Source: Fistularia commersonii (taxonomy: Eukaryota; Chordata; Actinopteri; Syngnathiformes; Fistulariidae). From it: a DNA stretch of 64,000 nucleotides. The translations under genes were made by a program, and so were the position numbers. Where the stretch lies: NCBI GenBank assembly GCA_037954325.1, contig JBBMNZ010000021.1, positions 11,640,616 to 11,704,615 on the forward strand, in the 5' to 3' direction. The notes below the pieces were generated by a model. That model was not told where the DNA came from, did no database searches, and saw nothing but the letters and a program-made list of their open reading frames with translations. Positions 13,380 to 34,201 of the stretch are shown here, piece after piece (position 1 is the first letter of the stretch; every line of letters begins with the position of its first letter).

Positions 13380-13661
13380 GGGACACCGCCATCTTAGTTC
13401 CGCTATACGTCACCAGATCACGTGTGCACTCGCGCCCTCAGCCTGTGTTCGGACAAGTCCTCGAGCCTCCAGACAGGGAGGGGGCGGAGACCGGAGAAGA
13501 GCCTCCACTAGCCCCGGAAAACGGCTGCCGTAAGTGGTCGCTGACTATTTACCCATCGGTGCCGCGCCGGAGGTTAGCTAAAACCTAGCTAGTTAGCTCT
13601 CTTACCCTTTGAACGGTTCCCGTGGTAGAAGTCGGCAGTTTTAACTCGTCCGCCCCTCGAA
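13380..13661 (+). promoter_or_regulatory. hmces upstream region with YY1-like and CACGTG sites
   Basis: CpG-rich flank directly before the hmces ATG. GCCATCTT at 13388-13395 matches YY1 (AAGATGGCGG on the minus strand), and CACGTG at 13419-13424 is an E-box of the USF/MYC type. No TATA box. The transcription start is not determinable here. Confidence 0.4.
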
Positions 13662-16600
13662 ATGTGTGGAAGAACCGCTTGCACCCTGGCTCCCGACGAG
13701 GTGAGCCGAGCCTGCTCGTACCGGAGCCGGAGCGGCCAGCGTCGGCAGCCCGACTGGAGGGAGGGGGACGCGGTCAAATACCGACCCTCGTACAACAAGA
13801 GCCCCCAGTCCATGAGCCCCGTCCTCCTCTCCCAAAGACACTTCGACAAGGTAAGGGTCGTTTTTTTTTAATTAATTTAATATCGAACCGGTGTTAGTGG
13901 GCAGCATTTGTTTTGGTAAACACTGAGGGCTAGCGGGTGTTGTTAATCTAATTAAGTCAAGAGCATGTTAATCAGAAGGCACCAATTTCCTGATGACACC
14001 ATCCATGTAGAGCAGGTCTGGACCACACTCTCTTAAGATGATTTACAGAAACTAAACATTTCCCCAATGAGAAAGCACTTGGCGATAATGGCAAAGAAAC
14101 ATCTGCCTTTTACTGGGCTTCTGCCTCAACCAGGTTGTGGCAGAAGGAGAGACAGCCAAGGAGAAGAACAGGTAGAAACCAAGAGTGTGATAGAGACTGA
14201 GGTGGTGTGAGGGTTGGAATGGACAGGCAAAAAATGATCTCATATTCACTAAAACAGTAGCATTAACAGTTTCATGGTTCTACTAATACATATAATAATT
14301 GTTATAATATTGAGATATTAAATGAGGTGGACGCCTGGTGGGATGCTGCAGTAGATCAAGCCACACCATCTGGGATCCTGTGAAATGAGACAACCTACAG
14401 GCTTTCATGCACTATCATGCATTGAAGAAGGGATACGAGCGCAGGGTAGGAGTGGGAGGAATGATAGAATTTAGTGTGAATTCAGGTGACCAGTATTGCT
14501 GTGACTTCCGTGCCATTGACAAATGCTGAAGATGAGAGGATGGTAGGCGCGCACACACACACACACACACACAGGAGGTGGTAAACCATATTCAAACAAG
14601 TTAATTTAACTGATCCTCAGAGATATGTGCACTTCCCCATTTACACATCCTTCTTTTTTTTTTAAACCAGAGTGGCGGCAAAGTTGGGTTCTGGCAAATT
14701 ATAAGCAAATTAGCAGGCATGTCTCATTTAGTAAGGTCACCTTCCAAGTTCTCTCATTTTAAGGTCAGTTGGGGACTTTTGGGAAGGAAGCCAAAATTTG
14801 GACAAATTTAGATCCTTATGACCTACATGGTATCATGGAGCAGGGTCTTCTGTCTCCTAGGAATATTGTAGAATATTGAGGAGATAACAGATGGTCATCA
14901 CACAATATATCAAAGTTCAAGAGACCTCTCAGCTGGATCCTTTTCTGTCAGTAAACCCCCAAGAGCACTGGCTTCACCATGGTAACAAGCCATTCCTCTC
15001 ATTTACAGCTAATAAGAATGATAATTCTTACCGAACTTGATCATTAAACACTTGATTTGTATTTGTGTGAATATAAGTTGTATTTTAATGTACTGTTTTA
15101 AATGCACCGATTTGTAATGTGTCAGAGTAATAAAGTGAGAAACTGGACTTGGCCCTCTCACCATCTCAATGATGTTAACTGTCAGCTTCCCTTACTCCCA
15201 TGAAGATAGTTTATTAAAAAATAGCAATGAAAAAGGAAAATAACAATAACCTTTGTCACTTATGTCAATATTTATTACACTATCTACTTGAAATTAATGT
15301 GAGATATATTGCCAACGTCTTTCTGAATTTGAGTTAACCACCTATTTGCCCTTGTAATATTTCATGATTTTAAAAATATTCATGTGTGTAATGAGTATCA
15401 CAGTTTTGGTATAAAAATATGACATGAGATTTTGGCTCTATATTTTCACAAAACCACTCATTTTGCCCCATTTCCCATTTTTGACTGACAACATGCATCC
15501 TATCTGGATGGCTGTCAAAGATACATCATCACAGCACGAACTGTGAGAATTTGCATCGATGTCATTAAAAGAGTTGGAACAGTCAGAAAATGTTTCTTCT
15601 TGTCCACCCTTGCTCTTTGTAGGATGCTGCTGTGGATGAGTGTGTTCTGGCTACGATGCGATGGGGTCTGGTTCCTTCTTGGTTCAAAGAGAATGACCCA
15701 AATAAGATGCATTATAACACCAGCAACTGCCGTAGTGAGAACATTTTGCAGAAGAAATCTTACAAGGTTTGTGCACCTTGGGTTGCTCCTGAGCAGTAAA
15801 CTCCTGTTTTGTCTCAATTTTTGGTGTTTGGCGCTCCTGTGTCAGCACATGGGAGCATCTCAGACCATTTTTGTCTTATTTCCTCCAGGAACCCCTGAGA
15901 AAAGGACAACGCTGTGTCATCCTGGCTGATGGCTTTTATGAGTGGAAGAGGCAGGAGAAAAACAAGCAGCCCTTTTTCATCTATTTCCCTCAGACTCTGG
16001 AATCCAGTCAGGGGAAGGAAGAGGATCAGAAGGACTCTCTGCCCTCAGCTGCCGATGGGCATTCTAAGACGGTGTTCAATCCAGAAGGAGCCTCCCCAGC
16101 CTTGAAAGAGGTAGGTACTTTTTTGTTTGTTTGCTTTATATCACCTGTGCCATAAATACTTGCTTAGATTTGAAACAAATTCTAAGAATATTGTAAAAGG
16201 AGTTACCTCAGCAGAATATATCCTTTGTCGGTGAGGACCAAAGCAAAAATGTACAGATGTCCACCAGGTGCTTCCGCAAATTCAAAGCTGAAGCACAAAG
16301 CCCGACTTGGCTGTTGCTTCCCTGCAGTCAAACAAAAGTTATTACAGCGGGCTGGGTGATCTGGAAAAAATTACATCACAATACATTGATTTTACATGCA
16401 CAGGTGTGGAAGATGTAATTAACTATGCAACACACAATTTTTTCCAGCTTATTAAAATCCCATTAGTGTTTGAGTGCTTGTAAAATGTTTCTGCAGTGCT
16501 GGATTCAGCTATCTGACCGAGCTGGCTTTTAAATTCTTTAATTTTTTATTATTATGAATGTTAAAATCTCTTGTCATATTTTCAAATGTTAGTTGATAAT

Positions 16601-17618
16601 TTTTGACCGGTGCTATAACATTTAGCTGATTTTCAAGGTCATTTTTGAGGATTTAGCAATTAGCTTTTCTTCCAATGAGTCTGTCAAACGTTCGCAAATA
16701 AGTTTAAAATAACGACTTTAAACATTAGACATCGTTTAAATATACCTAATCTAAAAGACACAAGATATTTAGCTGAGAATTTACTAAAGCTTTGGTTTAA
16801 ATTGAGGTTTACATGTTTTTAAACATAGGATTATCAAATGATTCTATACCAATGTTCAACCCTACTGACATAAACATTCTAGTCCCACCTTCGACCATAA
16901 CTTTCTACCTGTTGTTTATATTAGGAAAGCGAGGAAGATACTGAATGGACTGGTTGGAGACTGCTGACAATGGCTGGACTGTTTGATTGCTGGACACCTC
17001 CAGGTGGTGGAGAACCCCTTTACACCTACAGCGTGATCACTGTTGACGCCTCCCCGAACCTACAAAGCATCCATGACAGGTAAGGATGGAAGCTTGAGAG
17101 GACAACTCTCCTTTTATGATACAGGTTTGTACGACAGTCCATATGACTGACTGTGTTTCAGGATGCCAGCCATCTTGAGTGGAGAGGAAGAAGTAAGAAG
17201 ATGGCTTGACTTTGGGGAGGTGAAGTCACTCGATGCTTTAAAACTGCTCCAGTCAAAAAACATACTGACTTTTCATCCAGTTTCTTCGTTTGTCAACAAC
17301 TGCCGCAACAACTCTCCAGAGTGCCTTCAACCACTGGATGTGAACAGCAAGAAGGTAGTGGATTTACTTGCGATTTACTCTGTTGCTGATCACCTCATGC
17401 TGTGTGAGCTGATAACACCTGACTTTGACCCCCAGGGCCCAAAGCCCACTGCCAGCAGCCAGATGATGAAGACGTGGCTGGCTGGCGCCGCTACAAAGAG
17501 GAAGAAGCCAGACACGTGTGACAGTCAAGAGCAAGAGACAAAGCCAGAGACTCAGTCAAAGTCTGCACGACCACTTCAGCAGTGGCTTCAGGCATTCAAG
17601 ATTCCAAGGATCAAATGA
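13662..17618 (+). CDS. hmces: HMCES, abasic-site DNA-protein crosslinking SRAP protein
   Basis: Shields abasic sites in single-stranded DNA at replication forks by forming a thiazolidine crosslink through Cys2. Exons: 13662-13850, 15623-15766, 15889-16110, 16925-17079, 17162-17618; all GT/AG, phases join, 388 residues. It starts MCGR, so Cys2 is exposed after Met removal. The other SRAP active-site residues are visible: Asn95 in NTSNCRS, Glu129 in ADGFYEW, and His235 in [19 protein letters not shown] follows the SRAP fold, then a polar lysine-rich tail. The tail has two Trp motifs, MMKTWLAGA and [11 protein letters not shown]; the latter sits where the mammalian protein has its PCNA-binding PIP-like motif. 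Divergent to ttll3 and convergent with rab7a. Intron 1 (1.8 kb) contains a (CA)n at 14550-14573. Confidence 0.96.
14550..14573. repeat. (CA)n microsatellite in hmces intron 1
   Basis: About 12 uninterrupted CA units following GCGCG. Confidence 0.9.
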
Positions 17619-17693
17619 AAAGTGGACTGAACTGGAGCTGAAGTTCATTTCAAGTTATACACCGCTTAGCTATGTGTTCTGAATGTTATTTGG

Positions 17694-17718
17694 AATAAAA
17701 ATCTAATTCTCAAATAAA
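17694..17718 (+). terminator. hmces poly(A) signals
   Basis: Two AATAAA hexamers at 17694-17699 and 17713-17718, 76 and 95 bp after the hmces stop codon, giving a very short 3' UTR. Confidence 0.75.
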
Positions 17719-17762
17719 ACAACCATCCTGTTGCACAGTGAATATCAGGAATAACCAAATGC

Positions 17763-17782
17763 TTTATTCAAGACTTTTTATT
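17763..17782 (-). terminator. rab7a poly(A) signals
   Basis: On the minus strand AATAAA occurs at 17763-17768 and 17777-17782, about 1.4 kb downstream of the rab7a stop. They face the hmces signals, so the two transcripts end within about 100 bp of each other or overlap slightly. Confidence 0.65.
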
Positions 17783-19212
17783 ACCCTTATTACTTGAAAT
17801 ATTTTGAAACAATGTAGATGCTATGTATTTACCATATTAATAATATAATGATGAATGCCATTACTCCCCCCACACACATTTTTTTTTCTCCAAAGTTACA
17901 GTATGTAAGCTATGTGGTCGTCTAGAATGCATTTCAAAGTTTTAACATAACAGACAGTTAAAGATCTGATTGGTTAAAAAGAAAAGTCAAGCACTTGTTT
18001 GATTTTGCCAACACGAGCAAATGCCGGTCAGATATGGAGATTTACAACACAACGTCTGCACTCCCCATCAAATGTTTTGAGAGGCTTGCAAATATACAAA
18101 GTCTTGCAATACTTGACAGTAAAAAGAAATGTACTAGCTAATAGTACTATTACGACTGATATTTAGAGTTAAGCTCTTGCTCCTCTCCGGGACTACAAGG
18201 TAGAAGACATGCCATCTTAATTTGGTTCATTTTCTGTGTCAAATGTACCAAAGGACACTGATTATGAGATACCCCTTCATTTCATTTCTCCAAATAGAGG
18301 AACAGCACTTATACTGAGGAGCTGACTTTTGATTCACACTAACCTGAGCTACAACTGTATTTCTTGTGGCTCCAAAATGAGATGTCTGAGCAAATCTTCC
18401 ATTATTTTAAGTGACAGCAAAGTGCAAAAAAAGAACAGCCTGTACACTTGATGTACTTGTCAAATCACCTATCTATGTGCCAAACAGCAGGCAACATCTT
18501 ACTGAAATCCAAACATTCTGGTCCTTCACAACTTCATACTGATTCCCAGATAATTATTTTTTTCACGGCTTCATGAGGTAAAAGTAAAACAATCGTAACA
18601 AATGTTTTTGAGAGGGGAACTAACTTAAGCCACAAGACAAATGAGTAAAATGAGGGGAGCAGTGTTTCCTCTGTTCATGGAGCAGTGACAGGCTACTAAA
18701 GTAAGACCACCATTGTGTAAGGTACTGATTTAAAAAAAAAACAAAAGAAAAAAAAACAAAACAAAGTTTGTCCAAATTACTCAAACACAATCATGTAAAG
18801 AGGTAATGCTTTGATTTAGAATATTCCAAAAATAAAAAGCGTCGGGAAATCAAGACTGGGTGTGAAAGCAGCAAAAAATACACAGAACCGGGAAAAATGA
18901 CAACCGCCCCAAAATAGCCACCATCATGAACTAATCGGTGGAGAAACACTGGGAAGTGATTAGCATCACGTATGTCAATGCCAAAAGGTTTCCTTAAGGT
19001 GCTCTTTGGGCTTGGAGACTTGTATGTTTTATAGAAAATGTGTTTCCTATCCATTGGGAGGTGGGCGCAGCATATTTGTGTAGTAGTATACTCTATGAGT
19101 GGGATGCCGCGGTATTGGGCATTGGGGTTGAACACAGGGGGCCATGGGGAAGAGGAAATATATATAGACAAGGCAAGACAGGGTGATGCGGGCAATGCGG
19201 TCTTCAGAGTCC
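17783..19212 (-). other. rab7a 3' UTR
   Basis: About 1.4 kb between the rab7a stop codon and its distal poly(A) signals, AT-rich with an A-rich tract at 18730-18765. No coding exon recognised. A long 3' UTR is usual for RAB7A; exact extent inferred. Confidence 0.6.
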
Positions 19213-22171
<2,959 letters not shown>

Positions 22172-24060
22172 TGTGCCGCAGCTGCTGAGAGAAAGCAAGA
22201 CACCAGGAAGGGGAGAGAATAAGAAGTCGGGCTGAAGTCCACCCTTGCGATGGTCACCGAAAGGATTCTGCCTCGTCCCCGCAGATGAACCTCTCGACGC
22301 GGGTCGAACTCTTTACTGCGCGTTTCTCTGAATTGACCCTTCGGTGAAACCAAGTGAGAAGCCTCTTTGCGACAAGAACGCATGCAATAATAGCGCCCGG
22401 TAAATGCGAGGGATCTCAATACAATTCGTGAAACAAACTTTCACAATACAAATGTGCTCAACAATGCTGCCGCTGTGACATCTGCTATTTTTGTCCCCAA
22501 AGTCGGTCAATTCTTTAGAGGGTTGGGGGGAAAAAAAAACACTGATTTTGAGATATTTGAGCTTTTGAAACCCATTCAATAGAACAAAACAGCATTGTCC
22601 TGGGGAGCATTTACAGAGGGGTTGTATAAAACTTTATATTTAATAGAAAGAACATGCAGAGTGGATGGGGGGGCATGGAAATTTGGTCATCATTAGACAT
22701 CTGTGCATTTAGCATTGCATTCGGCCGACTCCACTAATCCAATCCTCCAAATCTAACGACACAATGAGAGATAACCAGTTTCTCTTTCGCTACAGTCACA
22801 TATCTTTAAGATGACGGCCTGAAGAGCTTGGATTTTGAACTCAACTCCCTCTCCGTGTAAAAAAAAAACCTCACAGACTCTCTTGTTATCCTCATCTTTG
22901 GGCCTGTTTAGGAAATCCCATCACGCAGGCTGCCTATTTAACAACAATAAACCAGCGATTACAGCCATGGTGGCCAAAGTCCAAACTCTTATTTCTGTTG
23001 CGTTAAATAACAGAACGGTTCGAGTTCGACGCCGGACCTATTTTTTTAAGGGGGGGGCACAAAAAAAATCGATTGCGTCCTTCAACATGTAATCTAATCT
23101 TCAGAAAATAACGATCGACGTAATTATTATTATAATAATCATTTTTATTAACATGAGCTAAAAGCGTTATCGGTGCGGCGCTATAATCTGCACCCCATGA
23201 CAGTGTGTCAGGGACTGATCACATGGTTTGAAAACACACGACTAACGGAACCATGACTTGGCAGGCATGATTAGCACCGAGTTTGGCTTCTGACACGATC
23301 GTGGTTTTAAAAAAGGAAAAAAAATACCAGCAATCGGAATAAAAACACCCGTCTATCTACTCGTAAACAACACCTCGTTATAAATAGTACACACTGTCCT
23401 TGCTCTGTTTTGAGTGTGTGTACGTGTCTGTGTTATGTATTGTTAACGCGCTGGGAAAAAAAATGTTGCTCAGAGAGCTAGCCTCTGCAGGCAAGCGTTG
23501 AAACACGGTGTAATGTGAATCTTGAGATGCCGAAAACCAAACAGAAACTTCTCACGATCGTTTGGCTGAGAGCCTTTCTAAAAAAACATTTCGGTGTCCA
23601 GTGACAATTAACATAGTTAATTTCAGCTTAGCGTACGATTTGTTAGCAGAGCAAAATACATCGAGACATGCAACTTTGCAGGCAGAAGCAACATGCTTGA
23701 GGTTTAATATAGAAATAAGAGTTGATTTTAGTACATACGAACCGACCTGGACGTCGATTCCGAGGTTGGAAACTGTCAAAAATCGACTTTTCCTCTTGAC
23801 TTGATTTTCAAGCGTAAGCTAACCCGCTAGCCGGCTAACAGGCGAACAGCTCCTCCGAATGTTAACAGTGGCAAAAAACCTGTTTAAAGCGTCGACAACA
23901 AAATCGCCCAACACAGCCGATCCCGCATCCGCTCCTACTCGTCGAAAATGCCACTGTCAACGCTAATCTATATTCCTCCCCCCTCGGGTAGAACACGCAA
24001 TTCAGTAAAAAAAAAAACCCGATCGGTTTCGTCTTGTGCCGTTGACGCTCGCTTTTTTTC
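22172..24060 (-). other. rab7a 5' UTR intron and non-coding first exon region
   Basis: From the 5' UTR acceptor just upstream of the ATG to the CpG-containing segment around 23.7-24.1 kb. A candidate donor CCAG|GTCGGT on the minus strand near 23748-23752 could end the non-coding first exon. No protein-coding exon is recognised in between. Confidence 0.4.
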
Positions 24061-24175
24061 CCGTCAAGCTAACGTGCTAACAACTAGCCAGGCGAGCCAC
24101 TTCCTCCAAAACAAGGTGGTGACGTCACGCGGCGGCCACGCCCTGCCCCGCCGCTCAGGCCGGGGTGACCGGAAT
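24050..24175 (-). promoter_or_regulatory. rab7a promoter with CRE
   Basis: CpG-rich stretch with a full palindromic CRE TGACGTCA at 24120-24127 next to CGCGGCGGCC and CCCCGCCGC boxes, positioned upstream of the inferred non-coding first exon. Typical of a TATA-less housekeeping promoter. Strand assigned from the gene it precedes. Confidence 0.5.
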
Positions 24176-24851
24176 AACAACCTGCAACAAATAAACATTT
24201 TGCTTAATCCTTTTTTTCTCCTACCCCCTCTTTCTCTTTTTATTCTGATCTTGCTAGTCACGTGGTTTTAGATAAATGCACCGCTCAATTGATTAAGATA
24301 ACGAAGGTAAAAATAATTGAAATCTGCCTCTAGCCAGTCGTTTGCTGCGTGAATTGTGTTTTCATAAATATATGTATATATATTGCACTAAAATGTGAAG
24401 GTGGCAGTGATTAGACACGCAAAATAAATCATATAATGGCATAAATTGCATATTCCTTTTAGATAAAATATGTCTTCTGTCTTGTATCCTCTCTGGATTC
24501 TATGGTCTGAATCACTGTTTACATTGAGCTATTTAAATACATGATTAATATCCTTAAACGAGATTCAAACCAAACAACCCAGATTTATGAATCAGTATTT
24601 AATAAGTTGCCTTTAAGTAAGACTCTCTTTCTCCCTCTCCAGTTAAAAACAACTTTTCCTTCAATAAATGACTCTTTTATCTATCTAATCCATTCTGACT
24701 ACTTTTAATAATGCCCAGAACATATGGAAAATAGCAATCAAATAAATTTTATGTAGATGCCACGTGATAAAATTCTGCATACTTAGAATAACATAATCGC
24801 ACGTAAACCCACTACATAAAACCAATCGATTCCAGCAGGACTAAATGTAAC

Positions 24852-25027
24852 CAAATAATAATAATTTATCCTTTACTAATCCCACTGGGAGTAATAAACT
24901 GCTCCTCTGCACCAGGGGCTCAGTGTCTTGCTCAACGACACTTCGACACAATAGGAGCAGCCAGGAATCACACCAGGAATATTCAGTTCCTATGACAACT
25001 GCTCTACCTCCTGTGCCATGCCACCCC
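24852..25027 (-). mobile_element. tRNA-derived SINE-like element
   Basis: On the minus strand, starting near 25025, there is a tRNA-like promoter region: a box A-like TGGCACAGGAGGTAGAGCAG and, about 30 bp later, a box B-like GGTGTGATTCC. A body with GTCGAAGTGTCGTTGAGCAAG and an AT-rich tail ending in TTATTATTATT near 24852 follows. This combination is widespread in teleost genomes. It is too diverged to be a working tRNA gene. Target duplication not identified. Confidence 0.6.
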
Positions 25028-25802
25028 AATACAGGAATATAGGAACCGCAGTTGCTGTCAGGGCTGCAGAAACACTCAAACTGATACTTCAGAGCAGAGG
25101 TTGCCTGATAAAAGGTCAACTTCCGGGGGCCAGGATGCAAATCCACTGCAGATCAGTAGTCTTGCACACAATATTACAAAACATAAGGTCTGTATTGACA
25201 ATGCCAAGTGAATTGGATAACAAACATCCACCCAGTAAAGTTATCTGTATCTATAATCATATTTATAACAGTGTTTACACTGTTTTACTGGCACATATCC
25301 CAATGCGCCGCGGACAGCAAAGTAGGAATTTAACTGTACAGGGGAAACTCGTTTCTACACTGTACAGGTGACAACTAATGCTTTGAATCTTTCTTTGGGA
25401 GTCAAACATTTAAAAATATTTTTTAAAACAATTGACCTTGTCGAGTTTACTCGCAACTCTTTAATATTTCTGTGGGATAGGATCAACATTCCAGTCTTGC
25501 CAGAGCCACAACACAAAAGTACTATGCACATAGACCATATCTTATGTAGGAGGTCTGTCATTTCATTTTTTGGTAGATACTGGGCTTCTAGATCTGCTTA
25601 CTGATTCTGAAAACTAATGTATGCTCCAACCCCTTTCCGATGCTGTGAGCAGTTTAAGCAAGACTGTTATCATTCTCTTAGTTTTAAGAAGACCTGAAAG
25701 AAAATATCCTTTGGGACGACATAAGCAGCTGTTTTCTGGTTGCTGGTTATGGTGTGCCCACTCAATATCGAGGAAACTTTTAAATTATTTGTAAACTTGT
25801 TA

Positions 25803-26031
25803 TCCTTTTTGTTTTGGCTATTCCTTTCAGTGGTTGCACAGTCATTCAACCGCTTCCATCGAACCCAATTCTCGGTATCCTCTTCTCTCACACCAAACAA
25901 CTTCATGTCCTCTTTCACACACCCATACATCTTCTCTTTGGTCGTCTTCTACTGTAGACCTCCTGCCTGACAGTTCCAACCCCAGAATCCTTCTATCAAT
26001 TTATAAACCGTCCCTCCTCTGTACATCTAGG
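25803..26031 (-). mobile_element. Non-LTR retrotransposon 3' fragment
   Basis: Minus-strand reading resembles the ORF2 C-terminus at 4682-5268: KMYGCVKEDMKLFGVREEDTENWVRWKRLNDC, followed by a degraded 3' tail near 25803. Truncated at its 5' side near 26031. Confidence 0.65.
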
Positions 26032-26093
26032 CATTTGTTGAATGTACAGTCAGAAACTGAAGGCTTGAAGATTGAAGGACTCACACACAGATA

Positions 26094-26119
26094 CACACAC
26101 ACACACACACACACACACC
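26094..26119. repeat. (CA)n microsatellite
   Basis: About 13 CA units between two oppositely oriented non-LTR fragments. Confidence 0.85.
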
Positions 26120-26185
26120 ATATCCCAAATTAGCTAGTTTTGGTATCAATATGATATTTATTTACATCACTGAATAACCATTGCA

Positions 26186-26695
26186 TGATACTGAATGGTT
26201 TAGAGACAGTGGCACTGATGAAAAGACAGGAAGCAGAGCTGGAGGTTGCAGAGATGAAGATGTTGAGATTCTCTTTGAGAATGATGAAGACGGATTCAAG
26301 ACTTTTACTGTCGTAACACAGAGTTCGACGAAATTAAGCGATAGCAACTCTCAGGCTCAGTGGAATGACGAGGATGGAGACCATCAGGAATGAGTCCATC
26401 AGAGAGACAGCACATGTTAGATGTTTCGGAGAGAAAGTCAGAGAAGCCAGACAGAGATTGTGCGGTAATGCACAGAGGAGGAATTGTGAATATGTTGGTA
26501 GAAGGATGCTGGGGTTGGAACTATCAGACAGGAGGTCTTGAGAATGACCAAAGAGAAGAAGTTTGGATGTAGTGAAAGAGGACATTAAATTGTTTAGTGT
26601 GAAAGAAGAGGATACCGAGAATAGGTTTAGATGGAGAGGTCGCTTCGCTGTGATGACCCCTGAAAGGAGCAGGCAAAAGGGAAAGAATAACGGAA
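26186..26695 (+). mobile_element. Non-LTR retrotransposon 3' fragment
   Basis: Plus-strand reading gives, in broken frames, the LETVALMKRQ-like, DVERFSEKVREARQRLC-like and LVEGCWGWNYQTGGLENDQRE segments, ending with RWRGRFAVMTPERSRQK. It is the same family as 4682-5268 and extends further 5' than the neighbouring minus-strand copy. It lies head-to-head with that copy across a 150-bp spacer. Confidence 0.65.
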
Positions 26696-27007
26696 TTACC
26701 ATAGAAAAGTAGAGTTAGTCAAATAATATTGTATTCCCCTTGCTCCTTAATATTTTTTAATTCTTAATTTTTTTATTATTATCATATTATGATTATATAT
26801 TTCATTATACTAATTTATTTTCCCCCTTTACTTCTAAAATTAAACATTTCTCACTTTAATCCTTTTATTAATTTAATCTTCTTTACTCTGACAGTTAATT
26901 GATTGCATACAAAATGAATGTCCTTCATGTTTCCTCATGCCTGTTAATATAACATTGATATTCGATTCTATTTAGCCTGTTTGTTCATGTTTTGTCTGTT
27001 TATACTT

Positions 27008-27302
27008 TACAGGACTGTCTCAGAAAATTAGAGTATTTTGATAAAGTTCTTTATCTTCTGTAATGCAATGACAAAAACAAAAATGTCATACATTCTGAAT
27101 TCATTACAAATCAACTGAAATATTGCAAGCCTTTATTATTTTAGTATTGCTTCTTAAGTATGGCTTACATCTTAAGAAAACTCAAAAATCCTGTCTCAAA
27201 ATATTAGAATATCGTGAAAAATTAGTTTTTGTTTTTTTCGATTGCATTACAGAAGATAAAGAACTTTATCACAATATTCTAATTTTCTGAGACACTCCTG
27301 TA
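27008..27302. mobile_element. MITE with about 60-bp terminal inverted repeats
   Basis: The two ends, 27008-27068 and 27241-27302, are near-perfect inverted repeats starting TACAGGACTGTCTCAGAAAA on the left; a few mismatches only. Each end carries TA, consistent with a TA target duplication of Tc1/mariner-type elements. Total length is 295 bp with no transposase coding, so it is non-autonomous. The inner sequence contains a second partial copy of the end motif (CTGTCTCAAAATATTAGAATAT). Confidence 0.85.
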
Positions 27303-27375
27303 TCTGTTCAATAAAAAAGTGAGTCAAATATCGGACAGCCAGCATCAGACGTCGGTCCTGTTTTGAAAGCGCTTG

Positions 27376-27524
27376 ATGACGTCATGACGTCGGACTGAAT
27401 GAAGCGTCATCCTACCCGATGTAGAGCTGCACGGTGGCCTTTCTTCACTGCTCTACGTTGCCCTCCACATTTCGTACCCCCTTACCGTTACATCAAATTG
27501 ATTCTGTCCTCCCCCTCCCCAGTC
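27376..27524 (+). promoter_or_regulatory. rpn1 promoter with tandem CRE/UPRE-like sites
   Basis: TGACGTCA (27377-27384) is followed without a gap by TGACGTCG (27385-27392), about 140 bp upstream of the rpn1 ATG. TGACGT is the core shared by CREB/ATF and by the ATF6/XBP1 UPRE. No TATA box. The pyrimidine-rich stretch at 27505-27520 abuts the start codon. Confidence 0.5.

Positions 27525-34201
<6,677 letters not shown>

Larger units (their letters stand above)
10881..13661. other. Intergenic/5' region between divergent ttll3 and hmces
   Basis: About 2.8 kb. It should hold the non-coding 5' exon(s) and promoter of ttll3 (minus) and the promoter of hmces (plus). Visible items are an imperfect direct repeat around 11059-11085 and 11227-11255 (GTGAAAGAGGA...CTGTGAT), an RFX X-box-like site at 12872-12885, a short non-LTR relic at 13085-13215, and the hmces upstream flank from 13375. 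No further protein-coding exon is recognised. Confidence 0.6.
24176..27370. other. Spacer between divergent rab7a and rpn1 filled with transposon remnants
   Basis: About 3.2 kb head-to-head spacer. It contains a SINE-like copy, two non-LTR fragments in opposite orientation, a short CA repeat and a MITE, annotated separately; the remainder is AT-rich with no recognised exon. Confidence 0.7.

Noticed and set aside
24990..25027. Possible tRNA gene
   Set aside because: Box A- and B-like sequences are present, but there is no complete cloverleaf or acceptor stem; it is better explained as the head of a SINE.
27399..27524. Upstream in-frame ATG of rpn1
   Set aside because: It would add a non-hydrophobic, Arg/Pro-rich leader before the clear signal peptide that starts at 27525, so it is unlikely to be the used start.
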